Source: Clostridium sp. OF03-18AA (GTDB taxonomy: Bacteria; Bacillota; Clostridia; Lachnospirales; Lachnospiraceae). Taken from it: a DNA stretch of 64,000 nt. Location: NCBI RefSeq assembly GCF_003478035.1, contig NZ_QUEP01000013.1, forward strand, positions 19,126 through 83,125, in the 5' to 3' direction. Shown here one piece after another: positions 11,014 through 19,743 of the stretch. The first letter of the stretch is position 1. Each line of letters opens with the position of its first letter. Made by a program: the position numbers and the translations under genes. Below the pieces are notes generated by a model, which saw nothing but the letters and a program-made list of their open reading frames with translations, made no database searches and had not been told where the DNA came from.

Positions 11014-11973
11014 TTACTGAAGATCTTTTTCCGGGATCATTCCGTTTAAAAGATTCAAAACGACATTATTGTCGACCACCATGATCATGTTGGAACCGTC
11101 AAGCTGGATATAACGGTATGTCTGATCTGGATTTGCATAGGTTCCGACATAGACTGTGAGAGATTTCTTCTCTCCGTTTACCGTAAGCTCTGCCTGGAAG
11201 GTGTTGCGCGTATCCGTCGTCAGGTCTGCATTTGTAAGTTCCTGACTCAGGATATGATAGCTCGCATAATCAAATGCCTTGAGGTTGTTGATCCCGTCTG
11301 CGATCTTCGTCATCGCTTCCGTATCGGAGCTGCTGATGGTCGTTGTCTTTCCATCCATTGTGATGGAGACACTCTGAATATCCGATGGGGAGATCTGAAG
11401 ATCAAGACCGTCACGGACAACAAGTGTAGAGTAATCGAATACCAGGGAATCCACGGTGGCAGCCTTTATCGTGTAGATCTTCTTTTCATCGGAAAGGTAA
11501 TAATTGCCATCGGCGTCCTGATTTCCGATATCCATGGTGATTGCTCCTTTTTCTCCATCTGTGATCGTAACCGTATATGCCGGTTCGCTCAGCCCGTAAG
11601 AAGAAAGATCACTGCCGTCTGCATCCGCGATCTCGGAAACTGCGTGGAGATTTAAGAAGTTCCGGGCCATCGCATCAAATTTATCCTGATTGATCGGGAT
11701 CGCGGAATCCATGGCATCCAGCCATACTCCGTCCTTCTTTTTAAAGATCATGTCGGTGTCCGCACTGGAATAATCGAAGTCGATCGGTGCATTTAAGGAA
11801 TATACCTCGATATCAGCGCCGGAAAAGTCAGGTTCCACGGTCTCATCACGGATCTCAGCGATTTCCACCTTTGGAGAGCCGGATTCTTTTGTGCCGGAAG
11901 AAGAACAGCCGGTAATGCTTGCAGAAAGTGCTGCAGTCAGGAGCAGTGCTCCTAATAATACATGTTTTTTCAT
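11014..11973 (-). CDS. DUF4340-type lipoprotein
   Basis: Predicted extracytoplasmic lipoprotein of about 319 residues. The start was moved to the ATG at 11973: it follows GAGAGGA and gives a clean signal peptide with the lipobox SASITGC. The mature part shows the repeated pattern 'YGLSEPAYTVTITDGEKG...IGNQDADGNYYL...IYTI' that is typical of DUF4340 domains (roughly residues 60-170). No function is established for this domain; homologues are often near gliding or ABC-export genes, which are absent here. It appears monocistronic. Confidence 0.75.
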   Translation of the reverse strand: MKKHVLLGALLLTAALSASITGCSSSGTKESGSPKVEIAEIRDETVEPDFSGADIEVYSLNAPIDFDYSSADTDMIFKKKDGVWLDAMDSAIPINQDKFDAMARNFLNLHAVSEIADADGSDLSSYGLSEPAYTVTITDGEKGAITMDIGNQDADGNYYLSDEKKIYTIKAATVDSLVFDYSTLVVRDGLDLQISPSDIQSVSITMDGKTTTISSSDTEAMTKIADGINNLKAFDYASYHILSQELTNADLTTDTRNTFQAELTVNGEKKSLTVYVGTYANPDQTYRYIQLDGSNMIMVVDNNVVLNLLNGMIPEKDLQ

Positions 11974-11999
11974 ATTTTGTAATCCTCTCATCGTTAATT

Positions 12000-12029
12000 G
12001 TTGGCAAAGCTTTATTTGTGCCAACTATA
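12000..12029 (-). promoter_or_regulatory. inverted repeat at the DUF4340 gene promoter
   Basis: A perfect GTTGGCA-N12-TGCCAAC palindrome (12000-12025) directly abuts a TATAGT -10 element (12024-12029, minus strand), 27 bp before the start codon. The position suits an operator. The binding protein is unknown and the -35 is weak. Confidence 0.4.
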
Positions 12030-12135
12030 GCACACCACTGTGTACTTTTTGTGAATTTGCCATACCTTTTCTTTCCACAGCGGCAATATCCCTGATCACG
12101 CGGTCCCATGCGGATCATTTCTGCTCTATCTGTGA

Positions 12136-12702
12136 TCAGATTTCCTCCGCCGCCGGAACCTCCCGCAAAAAGTGGATCCGGTCCGAGACCTCTTCCCCGA
12201 ACGCAGTCGTGTAGATATCCAGATATTCCTCATAGGAGCACGGCATTCCGTTCGACAGCATCTCCATCTCGGTTCCCCAGAGATCGATATCGTAGGGCAG
12301 CATCGTGAACCCATTCCGGAGATAGAACTTCTTCCGGCGTGTACGAAGGAAAAGTTCCTCCTCATCCACACATTTTGTACTCTCGATCTCAATGATGAGC
12401 CGCATGCCCTGATATTTCCCGCGAAGTGCCCTAAGTGCTGCGGATCCCACGCCATGTCCGCGCGCCTGATCAGCGATCGCAAAATAATCGAGCAGGACGC
12501 GGTCTCCCGCTTTCGCCATGATGGCGAGACCGAGAAATCCGTTATTCTCCTCGATCGCCAGGATCTCGACAAGTCCTGTCTCCTGACCGGCGGTGATCAT
12601 GGAAAACGGCTTTTTCTCACATGCCGGGAAGGCGGTCTCATAGAGTGCATGGACCTCCTCCAGGCGCTTTCCTGAAAATACCTGTTTCAGTTCGATCATC
12701 AT
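12136..12702 (-). CDS. GNAT-family N-acetyltransferase
   Basis: 188-residue acyl-CoA-dependent acetyltransferase fold. The acetyl-CoA loop DQARGHGVGSAALRAL is at about residues 77-92, preceded by the beta-strand LLDYFAIA. The C-terminal half is longer than in minimal GNATs and includes NGFTMLPYDIDLWG, a pattern seen in uncharacterised Clostridial GNATs. The substrate is unknown. It lies downstream of the HD-domain gene with a short gap and may share its transcript. Confidence 0.85.
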   Translation of the reverse strand: MMIELKQVFSGKRLEEVHALYETAFPACEKKPFSMITAGQETGLVEILAIEENNGFLGLAIMAKAGDRVLLDYFAIADQARGHGVGSAALRALRGKYQGMRLIIEIESTKCVDEEELFLRTRRKKFYLRNGFTMLPYDIDLWGTEMEMLSNGMPCSYEEYLDIYTTAFGEEVSDRIHFLREVPAAEEI

Positions 12703-12762
12703 AGATTCTTTCCTCTTACTTTCAATCGTCGTTGCCGCCCGGCACCATTGGGTCCAGGCGGT

Positions 12763-13269
12763 TTATTTTTCGTTTTCTCCGCTCTCGAACATCAGGCGGA
12801 ACAGGCGTTTTCCGCCCTCCGTCCGGAAATTCCGGATAAATACGTTTTTCTGCATATCCGGCGTGGAGCCGTCCTCAAAGAGATTGACAAGGAAGTCCGC
12901 CTCCACGAGGATCTGGTAATCCATTCCGTCAATGTTGTCGTAGGTATGGTGGTGTCCCACGAGATAGCAGACGCGGTCAATGACCTCCTGCGGCCAGGAA
13001 AGCGCCGTGAGCATCGTCCGTGCCTCTCCCGGACCTTCCATCTCCTGATATTTTCCGGTATTCCGTCCATATTTCTCTTCTGCCTTGTGAATTCCGATAT
13101 CATGAACGATCGCTGCGGCCTCCAGGACCTCCTGGGTGTATGGATCGAGGTTCTCCGCGAGACCGATCAGTCTCGCAAACTCATGCACCTTTAAAAAGTG
13201 CTGGATCCGTCGTACATCCTTATCGTCATAGCGTGTCATTTCATATAAGAGTTCATCAAGTCTCGTCAT
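12763..13269 (-). CDS. HD-domain metal-dependent phosphohydrolase
   Basis: About 168 residues. Metal ligands of an HD domain are visible: an H in KVHEFARLIG (about residue 28), the HD pair in AAIVHDIGIHKAE (about 58) and GHHHTYDNIDG followed by EADFLVNL (about 105-125). An ATG at 13278 lies too close to the GAGGAG site; the ATG at 13269 has proper spacing. The substrate cannot be read; nucleotide or phosphate-ester hydrolysis is the family norm. It is immediately downstream of recG. Confidence 0.85.
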   Translation of the reverse strand: MTRLDELLYEMTRYDDKDVRRIQHFLKVHEFARLIGLAENLDPYTQEVLEAAAIVHDIGIHKAEEKYGRNTGKYQEMEGPGEARTMLTALSWPQEVIDRVCYLVGHHHTYDNIDGMDYQILVEADFLVNLFEDGSTPDMQKNVFIRNFRTEGGKRLFRLMFESGENEK

Positions 13270-13290
13270 GTGTGTCATTCTCCTCTTTTT

Positions 13291-15345
13291 CTATAAATTC
13301 AGCTTCTCGTACTTCTCTTCCATAAACCGGTCAAGCCGCTTTCTCAGTTCCCGGTTTTCTTCCTCTTCCAGGTTCTCATCCCTCGCCAGAAGCCGGTTCA
13401 CATCCTCGGACACCTTTTTCAGTGTCACGACATCCGTATAGATATCCGCCAGCTGGAATTCGAGATCGCCGCTCTGGCGGATCCCGAAGAGATCCCCCGG
13501 ACCCCTGAGTTTGAGATCCTCGGAAGCGATGTAAAAGCCGTCGTTGGATTTATTTAGGACCTCCAGACGCCGGTTCTTCTCCTTGTTTCCGGACGCGTTG
13601 ACCATGATGCAGTAGGACTGCTTGTCTCCGCGCCCGACGCGCCCCCTAAGCTGGTGGAGCTGTGCAAGACCGAACCGTTCGGCATTCTCGATCATCATCA
13701 CCGTTGCGTTCGGCACATTGACGCCGACCTCGATAACGGTGGTGGAGACTAGGACCTGGATATTCCCTGCGGCAAATTCTTCCATGATCTTATTCTTCTC
13801 TTTTCCCTTCATCTTTCCGTGGAGGTATTCGACCCGGATCCCCGGCAGATTTTCCCTTAAAATCTTCGTGTAGTCCAGGACATTCTCCGCCTCGATCATC
13901 TCGCTCTCCTCCACCATCGGGCAGATCACGTATGCCTGGCGCCCATTTTTTACCTCGTTTTCGATAAAACGGTAGGCGCGCGGGCGGTAGCTCTTGTCGA
14001 CCACGCAGTTTTTGATCGGGAGACGGTTCGCCGGAAGTTCATCAATTACAGAAATGTCGAGATCCCCGTACAGGATGATCGCCAGGGTCCTCGGGATTGG
14101 CGTCGCGCTCATGACGAGCACATGCGGCAACTGTCCCTTGCTTCCAAACATTTCCCGCTGGGCGACGCCGAAACGGTGCTGCTCATCCGTGATGACGAGC
14201 GCCAGATTGTCATAGACGACCTTCTCCTGGATCAGGGCATGCGTGCCGATGATGATATCTGCTTCGTGCGAAGCAACCTTTTCGTAGGCAAGCCGTTTTT
14301 CCTTTGCCGTCATGGATCCGGTGATGAGCACCACTTCCTTTTCGACTCCATGTGCGGCAAACAATTCCGCCACAGACTCATAGTGCTGTCTCGCGAGGAC
14401 TTCAGTCGGGACCATCAGCGCGCCCTGATACCCATTTTCACAGACCGCCAGGAGTGCCAGGACCGCGATGATCGTCTTGCCGGAACCAACGTCTCCCTGG
14501 ATCAGGCGGTTCATGACGGAGCCGCTCTTTAAGTCTCCCAGCACCTCCTCCAGGGTCCTCAGCTGAGCATTCGTGAGCCTGTACGGCAGATCTTTCAGGA
14601 GTCTTCTGCATTCTTCCTGCTTTTCTACATGAAACGGGCTCCGGATGTTCTGGCGTTTTTCCTTTAAATGGCGCACAGCCAGAAGAAAGAAGAAGAACTC
14701 GTCATAGACGAGCCGCTTTCTCGCAAATCTCAGGTCTTCCTCGTTTGCCGGAAAGTGGATGTGCTCGATCGCAAAATTATACTCCGCAAGTTCGTTGGAG
14801 ATCCTTAAGCTGGCCGGAAGATAATCCCTCTCCAGGGTGCGGATCGCGAGCGCCTGTTCGACTGCGGAGGTGATCGTCTTATTTCCAAGACCTTTTGTCT
14901 GTGCATAGACCGGGCGCATGCTGGATAAAAGTTCCTCATATGCCTCCGGTTTAAACATCTGGGGCTGTTCCATTGTGAGACCGTTCTTCTTCCGGATCAC
15001 ACGTCCGCGGAAAATAAAGTGACTGTCCGGACGGAGCGTATTTTTCAGGTACGGCATATGATACCAGACAAGGCGCAGTTTCCCTGTCATGTCGCTGATC
15101 GTCGCCTGGACGATCGAGAGCCCATTGATATGGACGCCGGTCGCTCCGCTCTTTAAAAAGCCCTCTACAGCGCCGGTCTCATCCTCGGAGAGCTCGCCGA
15201 TCGCCTTCGGCTCCCCGTACGTGTCATATCCCTTCGGATAGTAATGGAGCAGGTCATCGATGGTGCGGATCCCGACTTTCTCAAAAAGTTTTGCTGTTTT
15301 TTCTCCGATCCCTTTTAAGGTCTCTATGGACTGGTCGTTTGCCAT
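13291..15345 (-). CDS. recG: ATP-dependent DNA helicase RecG
   Basis: Remodels stalled replication forks and Holliday junctions. The OB-fold wedge domain is N-terminal. The helicase core shows Walker A GDVGSGKT (about 285), the DEAD-like box ITDEQHRFG, SATPIPRTLA, VEVGVNVPNA and QLRGRVGRG. The length of about 684 residues is standard. The ATG at 15345 has AAGGAG at ten bases, while the ATG at 15354 is only one base away, so the start MANDQSIETLKGIG is preferred. The Asp23/FakA-recG order seen here is common in Firmicutes. Confidence 0.97.
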   Translation of the reverse strand: MANDQSIETLKGIGEKTAKLFEKVGIRTIDDLLHYYPKGYDTYGEPKAIGELSEDETGAVEGFLKSGATGVHINGLSIVQATISDMTGKLRLVWYHMPYLKNTLRPDSHFIFRGRVIRKKNGLTMEQPQMFKPEAYEELLSSMRPVYAQTKGLGNKTITSAVEQALAIRTLERDYLPASLRISNELAEYNFAIEHIHFPANEEDLRFARKRLVYDEFFFFLLAVRHLKEKRQNIRSPFHVEKQEECRRLLKDLPYRLTNAQLRTLEEVLGDLKSGSVMNRLIQGDVGSGKTIIAVLALLAVCENGYQGALMVPTEVLARQHYESVAELFAAHGVEKEVVLITGSMTAKEKRLAYEKVASHEADIIIGTHALIQEKVVYDNLALVITDEQHRFGVAQREMFGSKGQLPHVLVMSATPIPRTLAIILYGDLDISVIDELPANRLPIKNCVVDKSYRPRAYRFIENEVKNGRQAYVICPMVEESEMIEAENVLDYTKILRENLPGIRVEYLHGKMKGKEKNKIMEEFAAGNIQVLVSTTVIEVGVNVPNATVMMIENAERFGLAQLHQLRGRVGRGDKQSYCIMVNASGNKEKNRRLEVLNKSNDGFYIASEDLKLRGPGDLFGIRQSGDLEFQLADIYTDVVTLKKVSEDVNRLLARDENLEEEENRELRKRLDRFMEEKYEKLNL

Positions 15346-15435
15346 CGGTTTCATGCTCCTTTCTCATTTCTTCTGGCCTCATATCTGCATGCCAGGATCC
15401 GCCGCGGACTATTCCTTTCAACCGGGCGGCAACGG

Positions 15436-15485
15436 AAAAAGCTGCCTCGTCAGGTCTCTTGACCAAAAGGAGCAGCTTTTTCTGT
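15436..15485 (-). terminator. terminator between the DAK2 kinase gene and recG (bidirectional)
   Basis: AAAAAGCTGC (15436-15445) pairs with GCAGCTTTTT (15472-15481), with an inner GGTC/GACC hairpin. T-runs flank it on both strands. Confidence 0.85.
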
Positions 15486-15565
15486 CGTTGTACATATGTC
15501 GGGAAATACAGGATCGTACAGAAACACTCTGAGCGGTTCCTGCAATTTCCGGGACACTTTTCTGC

Positions 15566-17272
15566 TTACTCTACAGAGAGCAGGTAATAATAGATCGGCT
15601 GACCGCCGTCGTTTAATTCCACTTCACAGTTCGGGAATGCTTCCTGCGCCTTCTTTACGAGCGCTTCGGCCTTCTCTTCCGTTACATCTTCGCCGTAGTA
15701 GACGCTGATGAGTTCTGATTCATCATCCACCATGCGTTTTAAGGTTTCAAGAACCGTCTCCTCCACATCCTGACCGACTGCCAGCATGCCGGAATCGCCG
15801 ATTCCCATGATATCGCCCTCGTGGATCTCCATTCCGTCAATGTTTGTATTACGGACTGCGTAGGTGATCTGGCCGGTACGGATATGTCCCATCTCAGCAG
15901 TCATGTTCTCAAGGTTCTCTTCCGGAGAAAGATCCGGGAGGAAGTTGATGAGAGCTGCGATTCCCTGCGGTACGGTCTTTGACGGAACGACGAAGATCTT
16001 CTTATCTTCCACAAGACTCTTTGCCTGCTCTGCGGCAAGAATGATGTTCTTGTTGTTCGGAAGGATATAGATCACGTCAGCGTTGACCTTATCGATGGCA
16101 TTTAACATATCTTCGGTACTCGGGTTCATCGTCTGGCCGCCCTCGATCAGATAGTCGGCACCGATCCCCTTAAAGATCTCGCCGAGACCTTCGCCGATGG
16201 AGACAGCGATAAATCCGTATGGCTTTCTCGGCTCATCGGCAGCCGGAGCTTCTTCTTTTGCCTCCGCCGGGGCATCCGGTGTCTGGGCAACGTTCGACGC
16301 GTTCTGGATCAGACGCTCGTGGTGTTCCTCGCGCATATTGTCGATTTTCATTCTGGAAAGGGAACCGTAGGTTAAGCCTTTCTCGAACGCGAGACCCGGA
16401 TGGTTCGTGTGAACATGGACTTTGATGATATCGTCATCGGAGACAACGACAACACAGTCACCGATGGATTCCAGATATCCTTTAAACTTCTGCTCTTCCT
16501 CCATATCGTACGGTTTTTCCACGTTTACGATGAACTCAGTGCAGTAGCCGTATTTAATATCCGATGTGGAAAGATCATCACTTCCTGCAGCCACCTTCGG
16601 CTTTGCGGATCCTTCATTTCCGGAGGCCGGAGCGACCGCATCAAACGGGATCCCTTTTCCTAAAAGACCGTCAAGACCGCCTTTCATGACCTGCATCAGA
16701 CCCTGTCCGCCGGAGTCAACTACACCCGCCTGTTTTAATACCGGGAGCATCTCCGGAGTCTGGCTTAATACATAGTCACCTTCCTCGATCACCTGGGTCA
16801 GGAAGTCGATCACATCGTCAGTCTGTGTCGCAAGATCAACGGCCTTTTCTGCCATTCCCTTTGCAACTGTTAAGATCGTACCTTCCTTCGGCTTCATAAC
16901 TGCTTTATAAGCAGTCTCAGTCGCGCGGGTAAACGCGTTTGCCAGAGTTGTCACGGTAATCTCATTGGATTCCTTGATCTCCTTTGTAAAGCCGCGGAAT
17001 AACTGGGATAAGATAACGCCGGAGTTACCGCGGGCGCCTCTTAAGGAACCGGATGAGAGGGCTTTCGCGATGGATTCCATTGTCGGATTTTCGATCGCTG
17101 CCACTTCTCTCGCAGCCGCCATGATCGTCATGGTCATATTCGTGCCCGTATCTCCGTCCGGAACCGGGAATACGTTTAATTCGTTAATCCATTCTTTTTT
17201 TGCCTCAAGGCCTTTCGCTGCGGCCAGAACCGCTTTCTGTAAGAGAGCGGCATCTACGGACTTTAATTCCAT
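15566..17272 (-). CDS. fakA: FakA-type fatty acid kinase (DAK2 domain, YloV family)
   Basis: 568-residue kinase subunit that, in the characterised family, phosphorylates FakB-bound fatty acids so exogenous fatty acids enter phospholipid synthesis. The N-terminal DAK2 domain carries the nucleotide motif NVFPVPDGDTGTNM (about residues 33-46) and SGSLRGARGNSG. A middle domain has HVHTNHPG, and the C-terminal region holds the EDV repeat-like segment. A charged Ala/Glu-rich linker lies near residue 340. It follows an Asp23 protein by 16 bp, the conserved yloU-yloV arrangement. No fakB is in the window, so the exact role is inferred. Confidence 0.9.
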   Translation of the reverse strand: MELKSVDAALLQKAVLAAAKGLEAKKEWINELNVFPVPDGDTGTNMTMTIMAAAREVAAIENPTMESIAKALSSGSLRGARGNSGVILSQLFRGFTKEIKESNEITVTTLANAFTRATETAYKAVMKPKEGTILTVAKGMAEKAVDLATQTDDVIDFLTQVIEEGDYVLSQTPEMLPVLKQAGVVDSGGQGLMQVMKGGLDGLLGKGIPFDAVAPASGNEGSAKPKVAAGSDDLSTSDIKYGYCTEFIVNVEKPYDMEEEQKFKGYLESIGDCVVVVSDDDIIKVHVHTNHPGLAFEKGLTYGSLSRMKIDNMREEHHERLIQNASNVAQTPDAPAEAKEEAPAADEPRKPYGFIAVSIGEGLGEIFKGIGADYLIEGGQTMNPSTEDMLNAIDKVNADVIYILPNNKNIILAAEQAKSLVEDKKIFVVPSKTVPQGIAALINFLPDLSPEENLENMTAEMGHIRTGQITYAVRNTNIDGMEIHEGDIMGIGDSGMLAVGQDVEETVLETLKRMVDDESELISVYYGEDVTEEKAEALVKKAQEAFPNCEVELNDGGQPIYYYLLSVE

Positions 17273-17288
17273 GGATTTTACTTCCTCC

Positions 17289-17645
17289 TTAATCTATCAC
17301 TCGAACGCCTTCAACAAAGATATTGATCTTTTCAACCGGCATTCCCGTGAACTCTTCTACTTTGTATTTCACACTCTCGATCAGGTTATCCGCTACGGTC
17401 GAGATGCTGACGCCATAGGATACGATTACGTGGAAGTCGATTTCAATTGCATTATCATTGATCGTAACATTGATTCCGTGAGTCAGGCTTTCTCTCTTTA
17501 AAAGCTTTACCAGACCGTCTTTCATACTTACTGCAGCCATTCCCACGATTCCAAAGCATTCTACCGCTGTCGTGCCGGCATAAAGAGCGATAACATCGGT
17601 GTCGATCTGGATCTGTCCCATTTTATTGTTAATACATCCCTTCAT
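17289..17645 (-). CDS. Asp23/Gls24 family envelope-stress protein (YloU-like)
   Basis: 118 residues with the Asp23 core (IDTDVIALYAGTTAVECFGIVGMA and VDFHVIVSYGVSISTVADNL, quoted with small gaps). The family is membrane- or division-associated and often encoded before FakA. GGAGG precedes the ATG at eight bases. It is divergent from rpmB, as in Bacillus and most Clostridia, and its own promoter is visible. Confidence 0.92.
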   Translation of the reverse strand: MKGCINNKMGQIQIDTDVIALYAGTTAVECFGIVGMAAVSMKDGLVKLLKRESLTHGINVTINDNAIEIDFHVIVSYGVSISTVADNLIESVKYKVEEFTGMPVEKINIFVEGVRVID

Positions 17646-17734
17646 ACGCTAAGCCTCCATTCCTACTGATTATAAGCGCCGTATCCTGATATCAAGGCGC
17701 AAAAGTTCCTTTCTTATTGAACTTTGATAACCTT

Positions 17735-17763
17735 AATATACCATATCCCGTTTTCTCTGTCCA
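17735..17763 (-). promoter_or_regulatory. predicted promoter of the Asp23-fakA operon
   Basis: TGGACA and TATATT with a 17-base spacer on the minus strand, about 90 bp before the Asp23 start. Confidence 0.6.
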
Positions 17764-17813
17764 TGGGATTCCACCTATTTTTCAAAAAAATGTGAAATTT
17801 TTAAAAATTTTGC

Positions 17814-17842
17814 TTGCAAAATACGCAATCTTCTGCTATGAT
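17814..17842 (+). promoter_or_regulatory. predicted promoter of rpmB
   Basis: TTGCAA and TATGAT with a 17-base spacer, about 55 bp upstream of the rpmB start. Confidence 0.7.
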
Positions 17843-17897
17843 ATCCATGTTATGGATTTTTGCATCCAACCGTATGAATGATTAAGGAGGTGGAATC

Positions 17898-18083
17898 ATG
17901 GCTAAATGTGCTATTTGCGAAAAGGCGGCTCACTTTGGTAATGGAGTAAGCCATTCCCATAGAAGATCCAATAAAATCTGGAACGCGAATGTAAAATCTG
18001 TAAAGGTTAAGGTTAACGGCGGCTCCCGCAAGATGTATGTATGCACTTCCTGCTTAAGATCCGGTCTCGTTGAGAGAGCTTAA
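17898..18083 (+). CDS. rpmB: 50S ribosomal protein L28
   Basis: 61 residues. MAKCAICEKAAHFGNGVSHS plus a later CTSC pair form the zinc-ribbon type (C+) of L28. AAGGAGGTGG precedes the start. It is divergently transcribed from the Asp23-fakA pair and followed by its own terminator, so it is monocistronic. Confidence 0.98.
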   Translation: MAKCAICEKAAHFGNGVSHSHRRSNKIWNANVKSVKVKVNGGSRKMYVCTSCLRSGLVERA

Positions 18084-18114
18084 TCCTCCTTTTACAAGAT
18101 AGGGAAATGAAATG

Positions 18115-18146
18115 AAGGCATCCTCATGTGAGGGTGCCTTTTTCAT
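18115..18146 (+). terminator. rpmB terminator
   Basis: An AAGGCA...TGCCTT stem, with an inner CCTCA/TGAGG continuation, followed by TTTTTCAT. A near copy of this segment is present at 18953-19002. Confidence 0.85.
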
Positions 18147-18193
18147 GTGCCCGCATATTTTTTTATTCAGATCTGAATTCCCAACAGAACGAT

Positions 18194-18451
18194 TCAGATA
18201 CCTTTTCCAATAAAATTCCCGACCAGCTCTCCAAGCAGCGAAGCGACCATAAGGGCCACTACTCCTCCCACGAAAATTTTTTTCGAGATCCGCTTTGGTT
18301 CCGGCCCGTAAAACAGGGCAAAAATCAGTGAGATCATCACGATTCCCGGGAGTCTCAGTTGATCTGACAGCCAGGGAATATCCGCTAAAAGCTTCGAAAC
18401 AATGATCGCTATCACGCAGAACCATCCATCACCCTCAAAAATTGGTCCCAT
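18194..18451 (-). CDS. small membrane protein, unknown function
   Basis: About 85 residues with two to three hydrophobic segments (CVIAIIVSKLLADIPWL, MISLIFALFYG and a C-terminal VGGVVALMVASLLGELVGNF). A longer frame starts at 18469, but GAGGAGG lies six bases before the ATG at 18451, which fixes the start. I do not recognise a family. It is the first gene after the convergent rpmB and lies inside the segment bracketed by the duplicated rpmB terminator. Confidence 0.65.
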   Translation of the reverse strand: MGPIFEGDGWFCVIAIIVSKLLADIPWLSDQLRLPGIVMISLIFALFYGPEPKRISKKIFVGGVVALMVASLLGELVGNFIGKGI

Positions 18452-18486
18452 AAAAGTCCTCCTCTCCATCTTTATACTTCCGTGTT

Positions 18487-18619
18487 GTAACTATTCAGTA
18501 CCTTCATAGTTACACGCAAAAATCCATTCCAAATCAGCTTCGCTGATGGGATTTTTGCCCTCCAGCCTATGTTTTCTTACGGTCAGCGCAGCAAGTGCGC
18601 AGACCTACTGAACAGTTAC
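18487..18619. repeat. 133-bp strongly folded element, MITE- or RNA-like
   Basis: The outer arms GTAACTATTCAGTA (18487-18500) and TACTGAACAGTTAC (18606-18619) pair at 13 of 14 positions. Inside are two more hairpins. One is AAAAATCC/GGATTTTT (18518-18525 with 18549-18556) enclosing ATCAGC-TTC-GCTGAT. The other is GGTC-A-GCGCA / TGCGC-A-GACC (18581-18590 with 18596-18605). This nested fold without a coding frame suggests a miniature inverted-repeat element or a structured RNA. It fills much of the 350-bp stretch between the genes at 18194 and 18799. Confidence 0.55.
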
Positions 18620-18682
18620 TCCGTGTTTACATTATATCAAAAACATTCCTATATATCAAACGTCTGCTCTGCGTCTTGATAA

Positions 18683-18741
18683 AAAATTTTGGCACACCTG
18701 CTCATCACGAAAGTAACAAGAATGCGGTGTGCCGTTTTTTC
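18683..18741. terminator. bidirectional terminator after the micro-gene (copy 1)
   Basis: GGCACACC (18691-18698) pairs with GGTGTGCC (18726-18733). TTTTTT follows on the plus strand and AAAATTTTTT on the minus strand. It suits the 3' end of the 45-residue gene at 18799-18936. Confidence 0.75.
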
Positions 18742-18798
18742 GACTCCTTTGCCCGAAAAATCAGAATTGAAGATCCGGCATCACTCATCTGTCCTGTT

Positions 18799-18936
18799 TT
18801 ACCCGCAAAACAGATTATATCCCACGATCATAAGCGCTGCCGCCGTAATCACAAGAAAAAAGGTTGTCGGCAATATCAAGGCCCAGGTCATACCGAAACC
18901 TACGCAGAACAGCATAAGACCGCATAATCGCTTCAT
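18799..18936 (-). CDS. 45-residue membrane micro-protein, copy 1
   Basis: Short frame starting MKRLCGLMLFCVGFGMTW and ending GYNLFCG, with one or two hydrophobic segments and three cysteines. GGGAG lies seven bases before the ATG. A second copy at 21668-21805 differs at 13 codons, yet only two residues change (Ile21 to Val, Ile30 to Leu). The other changes are synonymous, which is strong evidence that the protein is translated and under selection. The function is unknown. It is followed by a strong terminator and preceded by a copy of the rpmB terminator. Confidence 0.75.
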   Translation of the reverse strand: MKRLCGLMLFCVGFGMTWALILPTTFFLVITAAALMIVGYNLFCG

Positions 18937-18952
18937 ACCCATTCTCCCTAAA

Positions 18953-19002
18953 CAAGATAGGGAATCGAAATAAAGGCATTCTCAAATGAGGGTGCCTTTA
19001 TT
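18953..19002. repeat. near-copy of the rpmB terminator segment
   Basis: About 50 bp beginning CAAGATAGGGAA, closely matching 18095-18144 in the same orientation and including the AAGGCA/TGCCTT hairpin (18971-18978 with 18993-19000). The two copies bracket the small membrane gene, the folded element and micro-gene copy 1. Here the hairpin would lie in the leader of the micro-gene. Confidence 0.7.
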
Positions 19003-19172
19003 TTTCGTATCTATAAAACTTCTGTGAGCATCTATTATTAGTAGCTCGATCTTTTTATTCATTCTTTACCAGTATTCGCGACTTTCCATCGCAAAACCTA
19101 TTATATTATCCGAAGGATATATGATATACTCTTGTTTCTGCACTCATATCCGAGTTATTGTCAGGCATTCCC

Positions 19173-19607
19173 TTACTTTTCTTTTTTTGCTTGGAGCATT
19201 AACGGAAATATTTCTATGCAGTATACTAATAACGGAAATATTTCACACATTTTCGTTGGAAATCCTTTATAATATAATAATAAACATGCTATCGATACAC
19301 CAAAAGTGAAAAACAGAAGTTTTCTTTGATATTGTAGAAGTTCTATCCATAAAAAAAGCGCTATTATTATTATAGTTGCCATATAACCACTAGGAATATC
19401 CTTATCTAAATATAGCATATATGGAATTATTGTACCAAATAATATTAGAAAATACGAAAACCATTTAGTACGATTTGCATATATCCGTTTCCATATCATC
19501 GTCTGTATAATTTCTTGAAGCAATACAATTATAATTCTCGTTATTGTGAACTTTGTTTTTGCAAGCAAGAAATGGACAATGGGTGTGATTATTAATAAAA
19601 AAAGCAT
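19173..19607 (-). CDS. hydrophobic membrane protein, unknown
   Basis: 144 residues with four to five membrane segments and a basic C-terminus (LMLQAKKEK). Clearly AT-rich DNA and codon use set it apart from the core genes nearby. AAGGAG lies before the ATG at a proper distance. It is the last gene of a co-directional set: sigma factor, DUF4367 protein, 65-residue protein and this protein. No homology is recognised. A role as exporter, immunity or sensor partner for the small protein is only a guess. Confidence 0.6.
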   Translation of the reverse strand: MLFLLIITPIVHFLLAKTKFTITRIIIVLLQEIIQTMIWKRIYANRTKWFSYFLILFGTIIPYMLYLDKDIPSGYMATIIIIALFLWIELLQYQRKLLFFTFGVSIACLLLYYKGFPTKMCEIFPLLVYCIEIFPLMLQAKKEK

Positions 19608-19743
19608 GTATCTCCTTCTTAATTAGATTTAGAAAAACTGATTTTTGCTTTAATAGCCTTCATAGAAAACTAATATCATATCAGCAAAACAGATCTCAAT
19701 AGGAATAAATAATTTTGCGATATTAGCAGTTAGCATAAGCGTT

